From contig VZRZ01005124.1 in the NCBI GenBank assembly GCA_013398175.1, forward strand, positions 164,871-228,870: a DNA stretch of 64,000 nt, read 5' to 3'. This DNA comes from Climacteris rufus (Eukaryota; Chordata; Aves; Passeriformes; Climacteridae). The notes beneath the pieces were generated by a model. It made no database searches. It had not been told where the DNA came from and saw nothing but the letters and a program-made list of their open reading frames with translations. Positions 1 through 14,600 of this stretch are shown here, piece after piece. How positions within the stretch are numbered: the stretch's first letter is position 1; every line of letters begins with the position of its first letter. The position numbers were made by a program, and so were the translations under genes.

Positions 1-618
1 CCTTTTTTTTTTTTTTTGGTGTGTTTGGGGGATTTGGGGAGATGGGGGCTCCCTTCTTTGCCTCTGTCTTTTTCTTTCCCCCCCCTTTTTTTTTTTCGGA
101 CCGGAATGTAATGCCTTTGTAGTGTCACTTTCCTGATCTAATTAGGATGTGTGAGGCAAAGAGTAAACCTTTCCGGTTTATAAAGTGCATTTTCGTTGCC
201 TTTGAATTTCAAGTTTTCTTGGTGGCTCCCTCCTCTATTTAAACTGGGTTCTTCAGGGTAGTATGGGGTTGAGCTAATGCTCCATAGGGAGAGCAGAGAG
301 GGCTCTGGGGCAGGGCACCTCTTCTGCGGGTGGTTGCTGATTTCCCTGGCACGTTCAGTTCACCTGTTTGTCTCCTACAAAGAATGTATTCTGCAGTCTC
401 CTCGTTTTATTTATATAAAATAATGATGCCTCATCTTGCCTCACATTGAAGTTAATGCGAAAGTGCTGCTGATGTTGGTTCCACGTGGGATCAGGGACAT
501 AGCAGGGCATTTTAAAGAGACAGCTTCTCTTTTCCTGGTGTTATCATCACCTCTGCAGCACCTCTGCCTCTAGCAGAGAGGGGGTTCATTGTTTTGGTTT
601 TTTTTTAATGAAAAGGTG

Positions 619-838
619 TCAAATCGGCCCTAGTCTGATAAATTAAGGAAGGATAAGAGAGGAAAACGTGCAGATTTGTTGGGATCAAAGCAAGTCTTTT
701 GTGTGTAGCAGGTCTTCAGGGGAGTTTTCTTGGTGTGTTAATTCAAATGCTGTGTTTTGGAAAGTGTTTTTTGGAAGGTGTGTTGCAGAAATGAAAAAGT
801 CTCAGGTTGTTTAATATTAAGGTCTAGTGCTGTTCTGC
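619..838 (+). repeat. First copy of a 220-base direct duplication
   Basis: This block is repeated almost exactly at 840-1059, with one N (839) between the copies. Reading the two side by side, I find one difference in 220 bases: an A in this copy is a T in the other, in the stretch after GCAGAAATGAAA. The flanks are ordinary AT-rich non-coding sequence and no transposon ends are visible. The single N exactly at the join suggests two contig ends that overlapped but were not merged, so this is more likely an assembly artefact than a biological tandem repeat. Confidence 0.95.
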
Positions 839-839
839 N

Positions 840-1059
840 TCAAATCGGCCCTAGTCTGATAAATTAAGGAAGGATAAGAGAGGAAAACGTGCAGATTTGT
901 TGGGATCAAAGCAAGTCTTTTGTGTGTAGCAGGTCTTCAGGGGAGTTTTCTTGGTGTGTTAATTCAAATGCTGTGTTTTGGAAAGTGTTTTTTGGAAGGT
1001 GTGTTGCAGAAATGAAATAGTCTCAGGTTGTTTAATATTAAGGTCTAGTGCTGTTCTGC
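840..1059 (+). repeat. Second copy of the 220-base direct duplication
   Basis: This is the second copy of the block at 619-838, starting directly after the N at 839. It continues into unique sequence after the shared CTGTTCTGC end, whereas the first copy breaks at the N. That pattern is expected where the end of one contig overlaps the start of the next. Confidence 0.95.
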
Positions 1060-4000
1060 TAGTTGTGAATTCCCTGGAAGGAAATGAATTCCCTGTGTGT
1101 GCAGGGTAGATTCATAGACATTTTGTAAGAGTTGTGAAGTGTATTATTTTTACTCTGGATACATTCAGTTTTGTTGGGAACACCTGAGTTTGTTGAAAAC
1201 TTTGTTCTACACTTAAATCTCCTAAACAGTCCCCAAAGGTTTTGAAAATAGTGAAAATAACTGTAGGTTTTAATTGGCCAAAGTTGGGACTCTTCACAAG
1301 TACACCTTATCTGTGCAGTTGTAACATCACTTGGAAGAATTGCCTCTGGCTTTGTTTAAAGAAAGAATAATCATCCCAACTGCATTCTAGTTTCATGTAT
1401 ATATGTGCATGTGTGTGTGCATGCATGTTTTTAGCATGGGTTCTGGCTGATACTGTTTTTTTCTTAATTTTTAACTTGTAAATGTTTAACTGTAATGATG
1501 CAAAATGCTCTGCTTGTCCCTATTATCTCTTATGTATTTTAATTTTATTTTAAAATATCCTATTAAAAAAAAATTAGCATCGCCTCAACAGGGCAATTTG
1601 ATATCTTTGTGAGGAGCTACGATGTTTCTTTTACACTTGCTTTGTTTCTGTCATTGTATTTAGTTCTAGATTGAAAATTGAATGCAGGTGTGAGGTTCTC
1701 AAGAGGGAATATGGGGTACTGAACTTGGAGGGAGGCTGTTTCAGCAAATGTTTTCTTTGAATTTGTGGAAGTTGACTATGAGTTGTGATAGCCCTCTGTG
1801 TTGAATAGCATGTGCTTGCAAATGATCTGTACCCTTTCTGAAAGTGTGACCAAAGAAGCTTGTTGACTAGGATAGTCTTGTGGTTAAAGATTTGGGAAGA
1901 AATCTCAGAGTTTTCCAGTGACTCAGAGTTGTGAAAATTAAATCATATTAACTACTCTTAGACCAGAAAAAAGGATCATTAAGGAAGAAAGATTAATCAG
2001 TTTGTATGAAAGAATGATAGTGAAAGTTTTTCCAAAACTACCTTTTATGGTTTAGAGATCTCTTTTATAGTTAGTAAGAATTCAGACTTAAAAGTTCTTT
2101 TCTGAATATTTCTTAAACTGATCTATTATTTTTATTGACTGAAGAAACATTACCCTGGAATGCGTAGAAATTTGATAAATTAATAGCAGTACACCATATG
2201 TTGGTAGTTTTAATGTACCAGGGTAGATAGACAGATAGTAGTAGATGTGCAGAACCAACTTAAATAAACTAACTAATGGTATTGAGAACTCTTCAAATGC
2301 TCTGTCTGTGACCATCAGTATGTTGCTACATTTTGACCTAATTAAGAGCTTCTTAATTATTAAGATTTTCATGCTGAAAATAGGTATAGGCACTGGTAAC
2401 AACATGAAAGAAGCACGTGTTGTGGTGTATCTTTCTTGACTTACAGCTATGTATTACAAAGTAAATTCGGTGTATCCAACCATAGTACCAAATTCAGGAT
2501 TTAGGGTGGAGAAAGAGGAAGGGCTGTTCTCATAGAATTTGATACTCTTCTAAACTGGATTTAATTTTAAGGTATAATCCAGATGGTGATAATAATAGCA
2601 GGAAAAAAAATGTTGTTTAGGATTATTTTTTTACAAACTTTTCTTGTAGAAAACAGAATTCTTCCCACAGTGATGAAGTGGTTTTTTTAACAAAAATTAA
2701 AAAGTAACTTTCAATGCTCCCTTAGTTCTAAGAGTTAAGATAATCTGATGTATTATGTGTTGGTCTGATTCCATACATGATACAGTTTGATTTTTTCAAG
2801 ATTTTCTAAAATTAAAACACCTGAGGAAACAAATACTATGGGTTGTTGTTGGTAAAGTTATCCTACTTTTCCTAGGTAAACTGGAGAGGTGTAAATGTAT
2901 TAAAATCCTTCTTAGAGACTTATCAATCTTATTCAATAATGTATAAAAATTAGTAACTACAGAATTCTACACTACAACAGTGCAAGCAAATACAGGAATC
3001 TAAACTGACATGCATTCAGCTTTCCTTGAATGCTTAGTTCAAATGTGTCTCTTGGTGTGTATTTTTAATTTAGTAATTGTCCTGAAAAATTAGTTTCCAG
3101 TATAGAACCTTCGAGATTTAAATTAAGAAACCTTTAAAAAGTTTGTGTAATTTCAAAAGACACTGCATACAAAGTGCAGCCACTTCTAATGGTTCTCCAT
3201 CTCTGCAGCTGGTTAGTCAAAATGGTGCCCTTAAGTCTCCTCCTTTCAGGGTAATGCATATGTTTTAAAATTAATGGGTTAAAGAGGGCACTGCTCATGT
3301 TCTAAATAAACCACTGTTTGTAACTGTGCAAGGTTATTTTGTTAAAATAGAGGTTTTTATTTCAGAGTCTAAACCATAAGTTTTTAAAATTTTGTATCTA
3401 TAACCTGTTATGTTGTTAAAACCAGTTTTTGTGAACAAATTCTTTTGGGGAGGGTTCTTGAACAAGTTTATATGTTTACCAAGGGGAAATATTCTGAAAA
3501 GCATGAAATCTGTTAGAGCACTTAGACCATTCTCAAATCAGCATAGAGTTAAAAGGAGATAGCAGTGACCACCATTGAAGTGATAGAACACTTGCTTTCA
3601 AGGAGATATTCTCCAAATATCTGCTACTAGTAAGGATTTAGCTTGCAAAGCTTTTGAAAGAAATGTGCAATATTTATCCACTGAACTGCTAAGCATCTTT
3701 AACCAATTACCAAATGTTTAGGTAGCCTTAAAAAACTATTTTAAAATAATTCAAATATTAGAACAAAGTAACATTTGTATTGATCAAATTTAAAATGTTT
3801 AAATTTCTGAAGCATAGAGGATTTTTTTCATTTATTTGAGCATTTTGATAATAGACAATTATGTATTTTTCCTGCTAATCAAAAAAACCACGTCCAGAAT
3901 TTAATTTCATTTATATTGATTTTTAAATTGTGTGATCTTGTAACTTGAATGTAAAACATTGATTAACTCTCAGTAGAATCACTTATACAGATGCCTTTTT

Positions 4001-7000
4001 TTTTTTTAATTTTTAAGGAATATAGTGACCATTTATCTGAAATTGCATCAATTGCAATTACTAATGCATTTTGAAAGAACAGTTGTCCACCAAATATCAA
4101 ATGCAAAAAATCCTATTTGCATGCAAGTTCAGAAAATCTAATATTGAGCAGAACTGGTCACTATTACTGCAGATTCAGTTTTGCTTTTATTTAGATTGGC
4201 TTCTTAAAGTGTTTTCTGTCTCCTTCAGTATCAGTGTTCACCTGTTATTGTCTTGTCTTAGGACAAATAGCAGAAATGAATAGAACTAGAGGGAGTTTTT
4301 TCACTTTTGAAAAGATACAGCATGCTTATAAGAGTACTTGTGTGCTAACCATTTAAAAGGATGGGGCCTTCTCATAGGATATATTAAAATGGTTAATATT
4401 TAAATGGACTCTGCATGTCTAGTAAACAGTTACTGGAGGATCATGGCATTAAAATTAACCACTGTACACGTCAGGGTTTGAAATGACTGCATATGTACAT
4501 ACTTGACAGTGAAGAGTGGGAAAGGATATATAGTTATTCTCATGTCAAAGGAATAAATCAGTTTCTGTGATAGATTCCTCTGTAATAACTTCTGTCCCCT
4601 TCCTAGTTCATGGTCTGTTCAGAGTGTAGAGATACCTTGACAAATACATTAAAATACATGGTCAGAACGATCGGCTGTTTTATTCATGACCAAGCCTGGT
4701 GGTTTTTGTAGACTTACAAGGGGGCATAAAGAAAATAGAGTATGGCCCAATGTGTATTTGTTTAGAGGAAAGGAAAGAGAAAAAAAAAAACCCCACAGGT
4801 CTGAACTAGTGTAAAACCAAAAAGTGTGATAGAAAACACAAATGTAGACAAGTGTGGCTATAATGCATACAACAGTAACTCAAAAGTCTGAAGCAAAATA
4901 GCTCAAGTCAAATTTGAGAAAGTCAAGTGGGAATCAGGAAAGGAAAACCTAAGAATTGCCATCAGATGCAATTAAGAAATAACTCTGTAAAGAAACTTGG
5001 AAAAATGCAAAAAGTGTCTGTTACAGTAAACTGAATTGCTATAATCTTCTTTTGCACTTAATGTGCTAAATTCCTCTCTCAAGGAGAATATCCCTAGAAA
5101 TCAGATTAGAAAGTGTTTAAAGGGAATTATTTGTCAAAGTTGTTTTTTCACTGAAGTTAGGATAACTAATAATAATCTCTTCCATATTGCTGTAATAATA
5201 CTTTATTTTATATCGTTTGACCATACAGATTGCACATAGACTTACTTATGTATTGTGCAGGTAATTTACATTGTAGCCTGACATTGTGTATCACTAACCC
5301 TGAAAGCTTTCCCTTATGGTTGTGAGTCACATCAGATTTGGCAGTCTGCAAAGTGCAAAGCATTTCTTATGAAATAAGATGTAGATGGCTGATTTTGCCT
5401 TATGCACATTCAGTGTGAATTGCTAAATAATCAAAAAGGAAGGAGAATGTCAGAAAACTTACAATCCCTCTTCATGTATTGAGTATGTATTTGTATACTA
5501 CAGGGTATCAGATTTGCTAGTGCACGAGTTTTCTAAAAAGCCCTGCAAATCATCTGATTCTGAATTAATGAGATCTCACTGCACTACGTGTTTGAACAGC
5601 AGAAAGACCCTGTGTATGCAAATCAGATTTTACTGTCTCAAGTGCTTGTCACTTCTAATAAAACTGTTTACTGTGTGGTATATGTATTTATCATTATTGT
5701 TACATTTATATGCAGTATAGATACACACATGCACATATTTTTAAGGAAGCATCTGGCTGTTTAGGGAGAATATTGTGTCTTCTGAATCAGTTGTGATAAT
5801 AGGTTTTTTAAAAGACAGCTTTTTGAAGGAAAGGCAGAACGAGAGATTCTGGCAGCTTGCTATTAAATTTCAATCAAGCCAGTATAGTTAGTAATAAAAC
5901 ATTTACAAGTTTGTAAATGTTAAGTTTCTTCAAACTCTTACTGTCACGTGTGGAGTTTTCATTTATACTATTTTGCATTTACAGCAGCTGCCTACATGCA
6001 AGGCTTAGTAATACTGCATTTATCACATGCAAGCATAGATACAATATAAATATGTAAAAGTAAAAATTGCCTGCAGCTGTTCTTATGTTTTCTTAAGATG
6101 ATACACTACAAAGGTGTAAATTTATGGTGCTAGCTACCTGCTATCAGTGCTCTTCTTGTGGTCTTCTCCTCACAAGTACTTTAAGAAGAATATTAAAACT
6201 AAAATAAAACAAATATAAAAGAATGTCAGGGTTTTGTGTTCTGTTTAAAAGCTAAACACAATATTGTTCAAGCTTATTTTGTTCACTGGAAGTTACTGTG
6301 GGCAATACTTGCATAATTTGTTTCATCTAGGACACTAGAAAACATTGAACCACGTAGCTTAGAGAAGAGCTTGGACATAAATGCCAGTTAATTTAAATCT
6401 TCAGATTTTTTTTTGTCTGTGATTTGAAGTTTTCGATTATTCTTTGAATACTAGGATTGTGCTTAGACTAAACCACTCCTAATTATGCCCCAGCACAAAC
6501 ATATTGCTTATGGCTATATTTTAATCAGTTTCAGAAAAAGTAATAAAAATATTATTGCATCTGTCAAAGGATGGTGTTGCTACATGCTATTTTAAATGGT
6601 GCTTAAGTATAGTTATAAGCATACCAGTACAATGAAATCAGCTCTATTCCTAAACAACAAAGTTATATTATTTTTTACTTAAAAAGTTAACCAAGAATCC
6701 TAATATGTTAATTATCCTAATTATTCAGGCTGATTTTAATATGTGTTGAAATTGCTTTAAAAAATATATGTGAAATATTTATATCAAACTTGTTTAATTT
6801 CTCATTACTTGTAAAATGTAATGTTTTCCCAGTTATAATTTTAAAGGGGTTTTGTCTTAGCTGCCTTTTCTTTTGGATACCCTGTTTTCTGAATCCAGCA
6901 GTTCTTTAACTTGCTTAAAACTCTTTTGTTCTCTCAGAATCAATTTGTGTCCCATTAAGTTTTGGCATTGATAATCTTTGTACTACAAAAATTGTGCCGA

Positions 7001-8327
7001 GGAATACTGTGGAATTAACTTGAGCTGGTGATGCTACAAGTAGAAAAATTGGGTACAGAGTAACACAGGCAACTTAGTCATAATGGTGCTTGGATGATGG
7101 GAATAGTCCCTGGCAGGATGAATGTTAAACTAATCTGTGAGGAAAAGATGTCAGGTCTTGTAGAATTAGTCAAATGCGTGCTATCACTGTTTCTCATAAG
7201 AAATACTCACACTCCTAGTACCAATTGCTATAGAAGGCAAACAGAAATCCAGATTATACTTTCAGAAATGTTAAACTATGAAATAAGTTTCTTGGGGAAA
7301 AAAATGGTTTTAGAGGTCTTCCCTGTAGTATATTATTTCACCTTTGAAAATTTTGCCACTTAAGAATATGTGAGAACAAGCAAGTTAAGTCCATCTTGAG
7401 AAATACATTTCAGTTTCTAGTACAGTTTTATCTATGCATCATGTAAAGCAAACTTCTTGCTCTTCATTATACTTAAATATTTGTACTGAAAGGAAAGTGC
7501 ATTTAAGCAGTTTGTAACTGCACTGCTTGCTCCTCCATTTGGTTGGAGTAGTAAAGTACTTTAGTTTGGGGAGGTTGAATACGTGTTATTATTTTCAATT
7601 TTTCTGTAGTTTGACTAATGCAGGTACTGAACATAAAAGGAGACTGGATCTTTCTTCAAGCCTTGAATGAGAAGAGAGGTGTGGTCAAGAAGGTGCTCTA
7701 GTAACTTAAATCACTGCCCCTCAGTCCTCTCAAAATATTTAAGTCATATGAGTTTCTGATATGAGTCACACAGTAATGCTGCAACCTTGAAACTGATAAT
7801 ATATTCAGTTATCTTGAAATGAACTCCATAGTTCTTCATTAGGCAGATTAAATTTCCTAAAGGTTTTGTCTGAATAAGTACTTGTGTGTTGTGCTGCTTG
7901 TTCTGCTTTTCCTCGGGAATCAAGCAATAGAAAGTCTCTCAACTCTGAGCAAAGCCTTGAAGACTTAATGGATGCTCTAAATATCCCCTATTCTTGTCAT
8001 AGTTTTAGGTGTTAAACTGTGGTTGGAGGTCAAATAATCCTTTCTGCTAAGCATCTGAATTTCATCATAAAAGAGGTAGTTTGGTAATTTGGAGGTAGTT
8101 TTAGCATGAAAGGTTTATGTAGATAGATTAACAAAAAAGCTAAAAGGCAGGCAGAAATTTGCTGTCAGGTTGCTAGTGCTCTGTAACTGTTATGTGAAGT
8201 ACTAGTTAAATCCTGTTTCTTACTTTGGGATAGTAGTGCTCATAGTTTGAAGAAGAAAGAGCATAACTGATTTGTTAATTTTTCCTTCCCAAATATACGT
8301 AAAATTTGTGACCACTTTTTCTGACAA

Positions 8328-8636
8328 CAGCCTCTGGAGAGGGACTTTTTATAAGGGTGTGTAGTGATAAGACAAGGAGTAAAACTGACAGAAGGTAGGT
8401 TTGGATTTGCTATTAGGAAGAAATTCTTTACTGTGGTGGTGGTGAGGCACTGAAACAGGTTGCCCAGAGAAGCTCTGGATGCCCCATCCCTGGAAGTGTT
8501 CTGGGCCAGGTTGAGTGGGGCTTTGAGCAACCTGGTCTAGTGGGTGGTGTCCCTGCCCATGGCAGGCAGGTTGGAACAAGATGATCTTGAAGGTCCCTTC
8601 CAACCCAGACCCTTCTACAATTCTATAATATATCCA
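8328..8636 (+). mobile_element. CR1 LINE, 3'-end fragment, plus strand
   Basis: This fragment matches the 3' end of bird CR1 retrotransposons as I know them. It runs through AGTGATAAGACAAGG, the stretch encoding AGGAAGAAATTCTTTACTGT, GAGGCACTGAAACAGGTTGC, and the terminal GAAGGTCCCTTCCAACCCAG followed by a degenerate ATTCTAT tail. It is 5'-truncated, the usual state of CR1 copies, and keeps no coding capacity. Divergence from the consensus I remember is low to moderate, so it is younger than the copies at 18.4 and 31.0 kb. Confidence 0.93.
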
Positions 8637-11600
8637 AAATTTTATAACTTAGGCCTTTGTAGGAAGGTTATGAGGTCTCCTGAACAAAGATAATATTGCA
8701 TTTTTGAGTTAACTTAGGAATAAACTGTTACTTAGAAACTTTGTAATTTTGTAATGTGATTTTGTGTTTGGGGATACATCAGAGACAGGATGTAGTCAAA
8801 ATTATTTAAACTTCATACCCTGTGCATGGTAGAGTTCTGGCATGAAGAGCAAGCGTTCTGTCTTCTTGCTTTGGGCATTTTTAGACTGGTCATATGGGAG
8901 TAAAAAAATTAATCCTTTTTTTTCTAACCTCTAGTTTTTGCATTTGTCAGTTGTTTAGGAAGTTTGTTTCTTGATAGTTTTTTTTAGTATGTTGCAGTGG
9001 CTGGCAAAGTTACTGAATGATCTGAACTATAGAATTTGTAGGTGGAAGAGGGAGATGTTTTTCCCATCTGATCTTGACCAGATCATTTGAAAGTTTCCTT
9101 TGCCTTTTCAACAGTGCTTTGCTATAAACAATAACAAATTAAATTGAACAAACAGTCAATAAAAATGCATGGCCCAGGTTTGTCTGGCAAAGCTTGTTAA
9201 AATTTAGTTGGATGCTAACAGATCTTTTCATTGTGATCTTCAAGATATGAAGCCTCTATATCATGCTTTTGAAATGTCACCATTTCTATCTATCAGATTC
9301 TAGGTAGGTCATTAATAAATGTACAGTAGTTAACTGTATGGTCTGTAATGCTCACATACTGAACCTGTCTCAGAGTGAGAGATCGATGATAAAGCTGAAG
9401 TGCTTCTCAGGGAACAAGTGGTATTTCCCCATGACTTTTTATTTTTAAATATTGTAACATGCATTTGAGATTGTTTCAGGTGGCACTCATGAAAGGGGGT
9501 GGTCTTTCAGGTTGTCAAGAGGCAAGCTGTTCAGGGGTTTTTAAAATAGGTTAAAACCAGTATTTTTGTAGCTTCATTCAGAAGCTGGTGGTCATTGAGG
9601 GTACATCATGGAACAGTAGATTCATGTGCTTCTCGGCAGGGGATGCTGCTTAATGATGGAACTGCAGTGTCCTGAACGTGGAAGGAGCAGACCAGCAGTG
9701 AAGGATTGGTTGCTTTCTAAAGTGTGAACAGAGAATTGCTTTACTCTGGCTTTTACAAATAAATTAATTATTTGGAATAAGATGCTTCCTTTACTTCCTG
9801 GCATTTAAATGTTTTCCTGCAGTATCAGAAATGGACACTTCAGGATGATTTTATAAGCCTATCAGCTTGAAAGGACAATTAATGTAACTACATATGAAGT
9901 TAGAGCGTATGAAAAATATTAAACTGTCTTGAAAGCAAAGAAAAGTAACTACTGTATTAAGCTGGTGATATTTTTCCATGAAGTAAATTATACTTTGTCG
10001 TAAGAGAGTCATTTAGCGATAGCTTGGATCCCTCAATAAGGGGTTGTGTGCTATATTAATATATTTATTAATTTAATACATAATGTGCATCATTTAGGAG
10101 AATGTAGTTTTTGATAACAAAACCATCAAAACTTGATCAAAGAAAAAAAGGATTGTGTCCGTATACATCCATAACTTTTTTTTTTTTGAGATAAGGTTAG
10201 ATACCTAGATGTGCATAGATATTCAGAACCTGCCATGATGATTTCTGGAAGCTGTACAAACACAAAGCTCTTCTGCTACATTCAGACAGTGCATGATAAA
10301 GTGCTTTCTAACGTTAGTGAGTTTGTTGGTTTTGTGGGTTTGAATTCAGAATTAAAAGTGATACATAGAAAAGTGATACTGCACTGACTTAGTGGCACAC
10401 AGTGTTTTAGTCCAGTGTTGAAAGTACATATAATAAAACCTATATGTGAGTGCTACATGGCTCTGGAGTTGTCTTTCTAGAAATGTGGATTTTACCTAGG
10501 AAAATAAGTGTTTTGTTTTGTCAGAACTACAGTTTCCATCTGGTGTATTTGCCTTTAATTGAATTCTGCTCTGTGATTTTTTTTTTCTTGTTATTTGAAT
10601 GGAATTGTGCTCATGCTTTTTCCTCAAAAAAAAAAATACAAATAGCATTGTATTCCTGCTGTGATTATTCTGCATAACACCTCTGACTCAGCAGATCAGA
10701 AGTTATGTTTACTGGAAAACAGAATTAACATTTTATACTTTTTTAAAAGAACACTTAAAAATAGCTATGTCAAAAGAGATTGTGCTTTTAACATGCTAAT
10801 CCGCTAAGCCATCATACATCACTCTGTAGGCAATGTTTTTATTCTAAGCAGCTACCTCTTACAAGAGCCCATCTGAAAGGCTTCAGGATATCACAGAAAT
10901 ACACCCATGAAGTTGAATTCTTAAGCAGAGAAACTTCTTTAATAGAATGCATAATACCTTCATTATCAAATTGCAGACTTTTTTTCTAAGCATTGTTTTA
11001 TATGTCAGCATGGTTTGGCCTGCTTTAAGGCATTTTGGCTGTTGGAGATAAATTGGTGATTAAAACTGGCATATGCCAAAACTTTTTCACAGTGGGAGGG
11101 GGTAGTAATTCCTAATTTTGATGTAGAACATTATGTTGTGATAGCCAAATACCTGAATAGAATGCTATACTGATTAGGGGGAAGATAAAGGGGTATGAGA
11201 ATTGATGCCAGCTGGATTGGACACTCTGAGATTCATCTGGATTAGTTGTTTCAATTGCTAATCTTGCCCCATGTTCCTCTGCCACTTTGTTTTCAAAGTT
11301 GTCTGTTCAATGTTTGTAATTGTATACTGTTGCTGAGTAAAGAGTCACACAGACGTGGGAAACAGCAGTTCTGACTTGGCAGAAAGCTCTGTAAAGTGCA
11401 AAAAATGCAACAGAAAAATATAGTTCTGTCTTTTGACTTCAGAAATCTTAGATGTTGTTTCTAAAAACAGTAGATATATCTGTGGTAATCTGAAATTTGA
11501 CTATAGATTGACTGTGTACCTCAGTGACAGAATTGTTTAAGTAATAGCAATACAAGGGATCTGCTTTTATTTAGTTGAATCACAGTGCAAAGTTTGCTGA

Positions 11601-14600
11601 AACAGCACAGAAATAAGCATTTTCATATATATATTTTTAATGCCAATTCAGAATGGTACAACAGGAGTGAAAAGTTTTGTTGGTTTTTATTACTTGACAC
11701 TCTATTCTGGGTAGTTATGGAGCTCTATTTAATGTTAGCTGACAGATTAGAATATTTAACTTGAAAATGTGCTGCTGCTTGACTGGCAAGTTGGGACATT
11801 GCCTACTGTGAGTTCCTACTGGCAAGAAGTCTGTAAAGGCTGTTTTAAGGCAAGCTTGGCCATACTTGAAACCAACAGAGTTAGTGAGGTTTGATATGCT
11901 GCTTGCTTCTTTAGGCCCACTGAAGCATCTTTTGGAATTTGTGTCAGTGTATTTTTGGAGTGTAGAATGTGCAATGTATGTAGAATGACTGCAGAATGTA
12001 GAAGTGTGTTTCATATAATGTAAGACTCCTCAGGTTTGGTGGCATTAGCCCTGTACCTCGAAGTGTGATTCTGTGGGGGTTTTGTTACTCTGGTACTCAG
12101 TAAACATGTATGGCCAGAGCACAATACCTTGTGGCACTGATCATGTCCCTATGTAACCATCTGCAAAGAACAGTGCCATAATGACACACAGGGACAATAT
12201 GGCACAGAAGGTATTATGTGATCCAGAGTAAAATGAAACATCATCAGGCCTACACTGAGGATGCAGCAATAACCCAAAGAACTGTCTCCTAATATGTTTT
12301 GCTGTAAAGCACTGTGCCAAACAGTATGTGAGAGTACTTTGTAACATAACAGCTATACATTATGTTAGTAAATAAACTATTTTCCACAAGGAGTTTTACA
12401 TACTAGTAGACTGAAGTGCTGTGTGGAGGCAACTATGCCAGTCTTTATGTAAATTGTTTTTAAATAGACTGTTGAATAAGGTGGTGTTCCACACAGTCAC
12501 TGTTTAAAATCCTGATAAGGAAGGAATTGTTGTAAAGTGTTTTGTTCCAAAGCTGTATACTGAATCGTCCTGGCAGACAGAGTTCTTCATTCTTCCAGGT
12601 CTGGATTTTCACTGAACAATTAGATGAAGTTACCTACATTTGAACTGATTCCTTAAGTTAGCCCAACTGGCATGAGAACGATAATGCTGAAAACTGGTAC
12701 ATAAATCACTTTGTGAAGCTGGGTTGCTTCATTAGTAAAAAATATGTTCTTTGAGTCACCAATTTAAATGTAAAAAAACCAACAACAGACACCTAGAGAG
12801 TTTTGTATGTGGTTGGGATAGGGTATTACTTAATTTACATGTATGGCCAGTGCAGAAACAGAGAATGTCTCTAAATTCAGCAAGTGGTGTGTGTTGCTCT
12901 AAAGGCAGCAAGTGACTCATGTGACTGTCTTAGCAGCTGAGCAGCAAGATTAGAGAGCTACTACGTACACATTCCCATACTGAGGGGTCCAAACTATTGC
13001 TAAATGAAGTTGTATTACTGCCAACAAGTGAATAAAAGGCATAAGAAAATATAATAAATAAGTGTGTCATCAGGTTAGTGCAGTAGTTAATTCAGACAGT
13101 TGTTAAAGGAAGGAAAAAAAAACCCCAAACACTGCTTTTCCAAGATTCATCTTTGAAAGATGTTTGTCCTTTTTTCAGACTTTAACTTCATATGAGATTA
13201 CATGTTCAGTGTCCCTTTCAGTTTAGGGATTTGCAAAAGTCATCTTGAAATGGCTGTTTCTGACACTGCAGGGAAAAAAATGTGAATGTTAGTGAGTGAA
13301 GAATCTTATTCCAGAGAACTCATTTATTTGTAAAAGTACTAAAAATATGCTCATATCATGAAGTATTTTGATTTGAACTGAAATTGGCAAAGTGTATACT
13401 TCTTGGTCACTTGCTAATTTGAAGACTTATTCATGATGTTATTCCTCATGTATTTCCTAATTGTAAGAATTTGTGAAGTTTGTTCCAAATTGTCTTTAAG
13501 TTTTCCTGGCATGCCAGTATGGGTTAGTGGAATACGTATTATTTTTGTTTTTTCTTATGTTTCCCTAATCTAATTTTGGGCTTTTTTGCTCAGATACTTG
13601 CTTTTCTTAAGAAAATTGCTAAATGTTTGTGAATGCTTTGTTCTTTATACATAATGTGTTTACAGTTACACATTGAATTTCAACTATTATTTATGGATAT
13701 AAACTGAAAAGTGTCACCCTGTCAAATTTCAGGACTAACCCTCAGAAGAAATCCTTTGAGTCCTGAGGACCAGAGGACGTACACTTGACTGTTGCAATCG
13801 AGTAAATTGATACAGAAATCAAGAAGTTGTGAATATGAAGCTCCTTAGTGCTATTTTTAGTGTCAACTTTCAGACCATAATTGTGTTTTAAAGAGGAGAA
13901 TGTATTTACCAAGAGGAGGTTTTCTATTTGAAAAGCTGAGGCAGACAAGAGGTCAAGCCCACAATAAATGCCTTATAGTAAAAGAGGACCGGAAGAGTGT
14001 GTGTTTGCATTTATCATCAGTGCATCCCACTGTCCTCAACAAGGTTAAACTGTTTGTTTGTTATTTTGCTTCAGGTTTTTTAGATTTCTGCTTTCTCTAT
14101 TTTTGTGTCTAGCAATGATTTGTTTCTCATCTCGTTACCCTTTCCTGTTTATTCCAAGTTTTTGCAGCTTTCCTCAACAGTGGTTTTCACTCGTCTAGAG
14201 TAGTCAGTGCATCTAAAAACTACTTTCTCCAGGGGGACCATCATTTTAATAATACTTCAAAACACTTTGTTGATCTGACCTTTTTATTTTTGCACATTTA
14301 GATTTCTTCATAATCAAGTCTCTTCTTGTTTTGTATTTTGAAATGTTTGATTTATAGGAAAAGTTCAGTTTGGGTTTTGTTTTGATTCATTTTTTCTAAA
14401 TGCTTCATTACTACTTTTTTTAAAGTACCATTTCTCTATACCAGATTTCTTTTCTATTCTGCTTTCATTTTTCAGTCCCATATTACTCATCAGTTGCAAA
14501 AGAAAATTGTTTGTTATTTCTGTACCACTTAGTCCGATAGTGCTCTCTGACATAGGATCACGGGGAAGCAGAAGAATATTTGTGTATTGACAAGTAGTTT

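Larger units (their letters stand above)
1..8327. other. Non-coding DNA, probably PLAG1 5' intron
   Basis: The first 110 bases are T- and G-rich low-complexity sequence. Apart from the duplication at 619-1059, the rest is AT-rich DNA with short open frames only (under about 105 codons) and no recognisable protein similarity. No CpG island is visible, so the main PLAG1/CHCHD7 promoter is probably left of the window. The assignment to PLAG1 intron is an inference from the known gene structure (several untranslated 5' exons with long introns), not from a splice site seen here. Confidence 0.5.

Noticed and set aside
8240..8603. Minus-strand open frames over 8.2-8.6 kb, similar to a frame at 35569-35826
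   Set aside because: The shared NTSRDGAS peptide is a shadow of the CR1 3' end present at both places, not a gene family.
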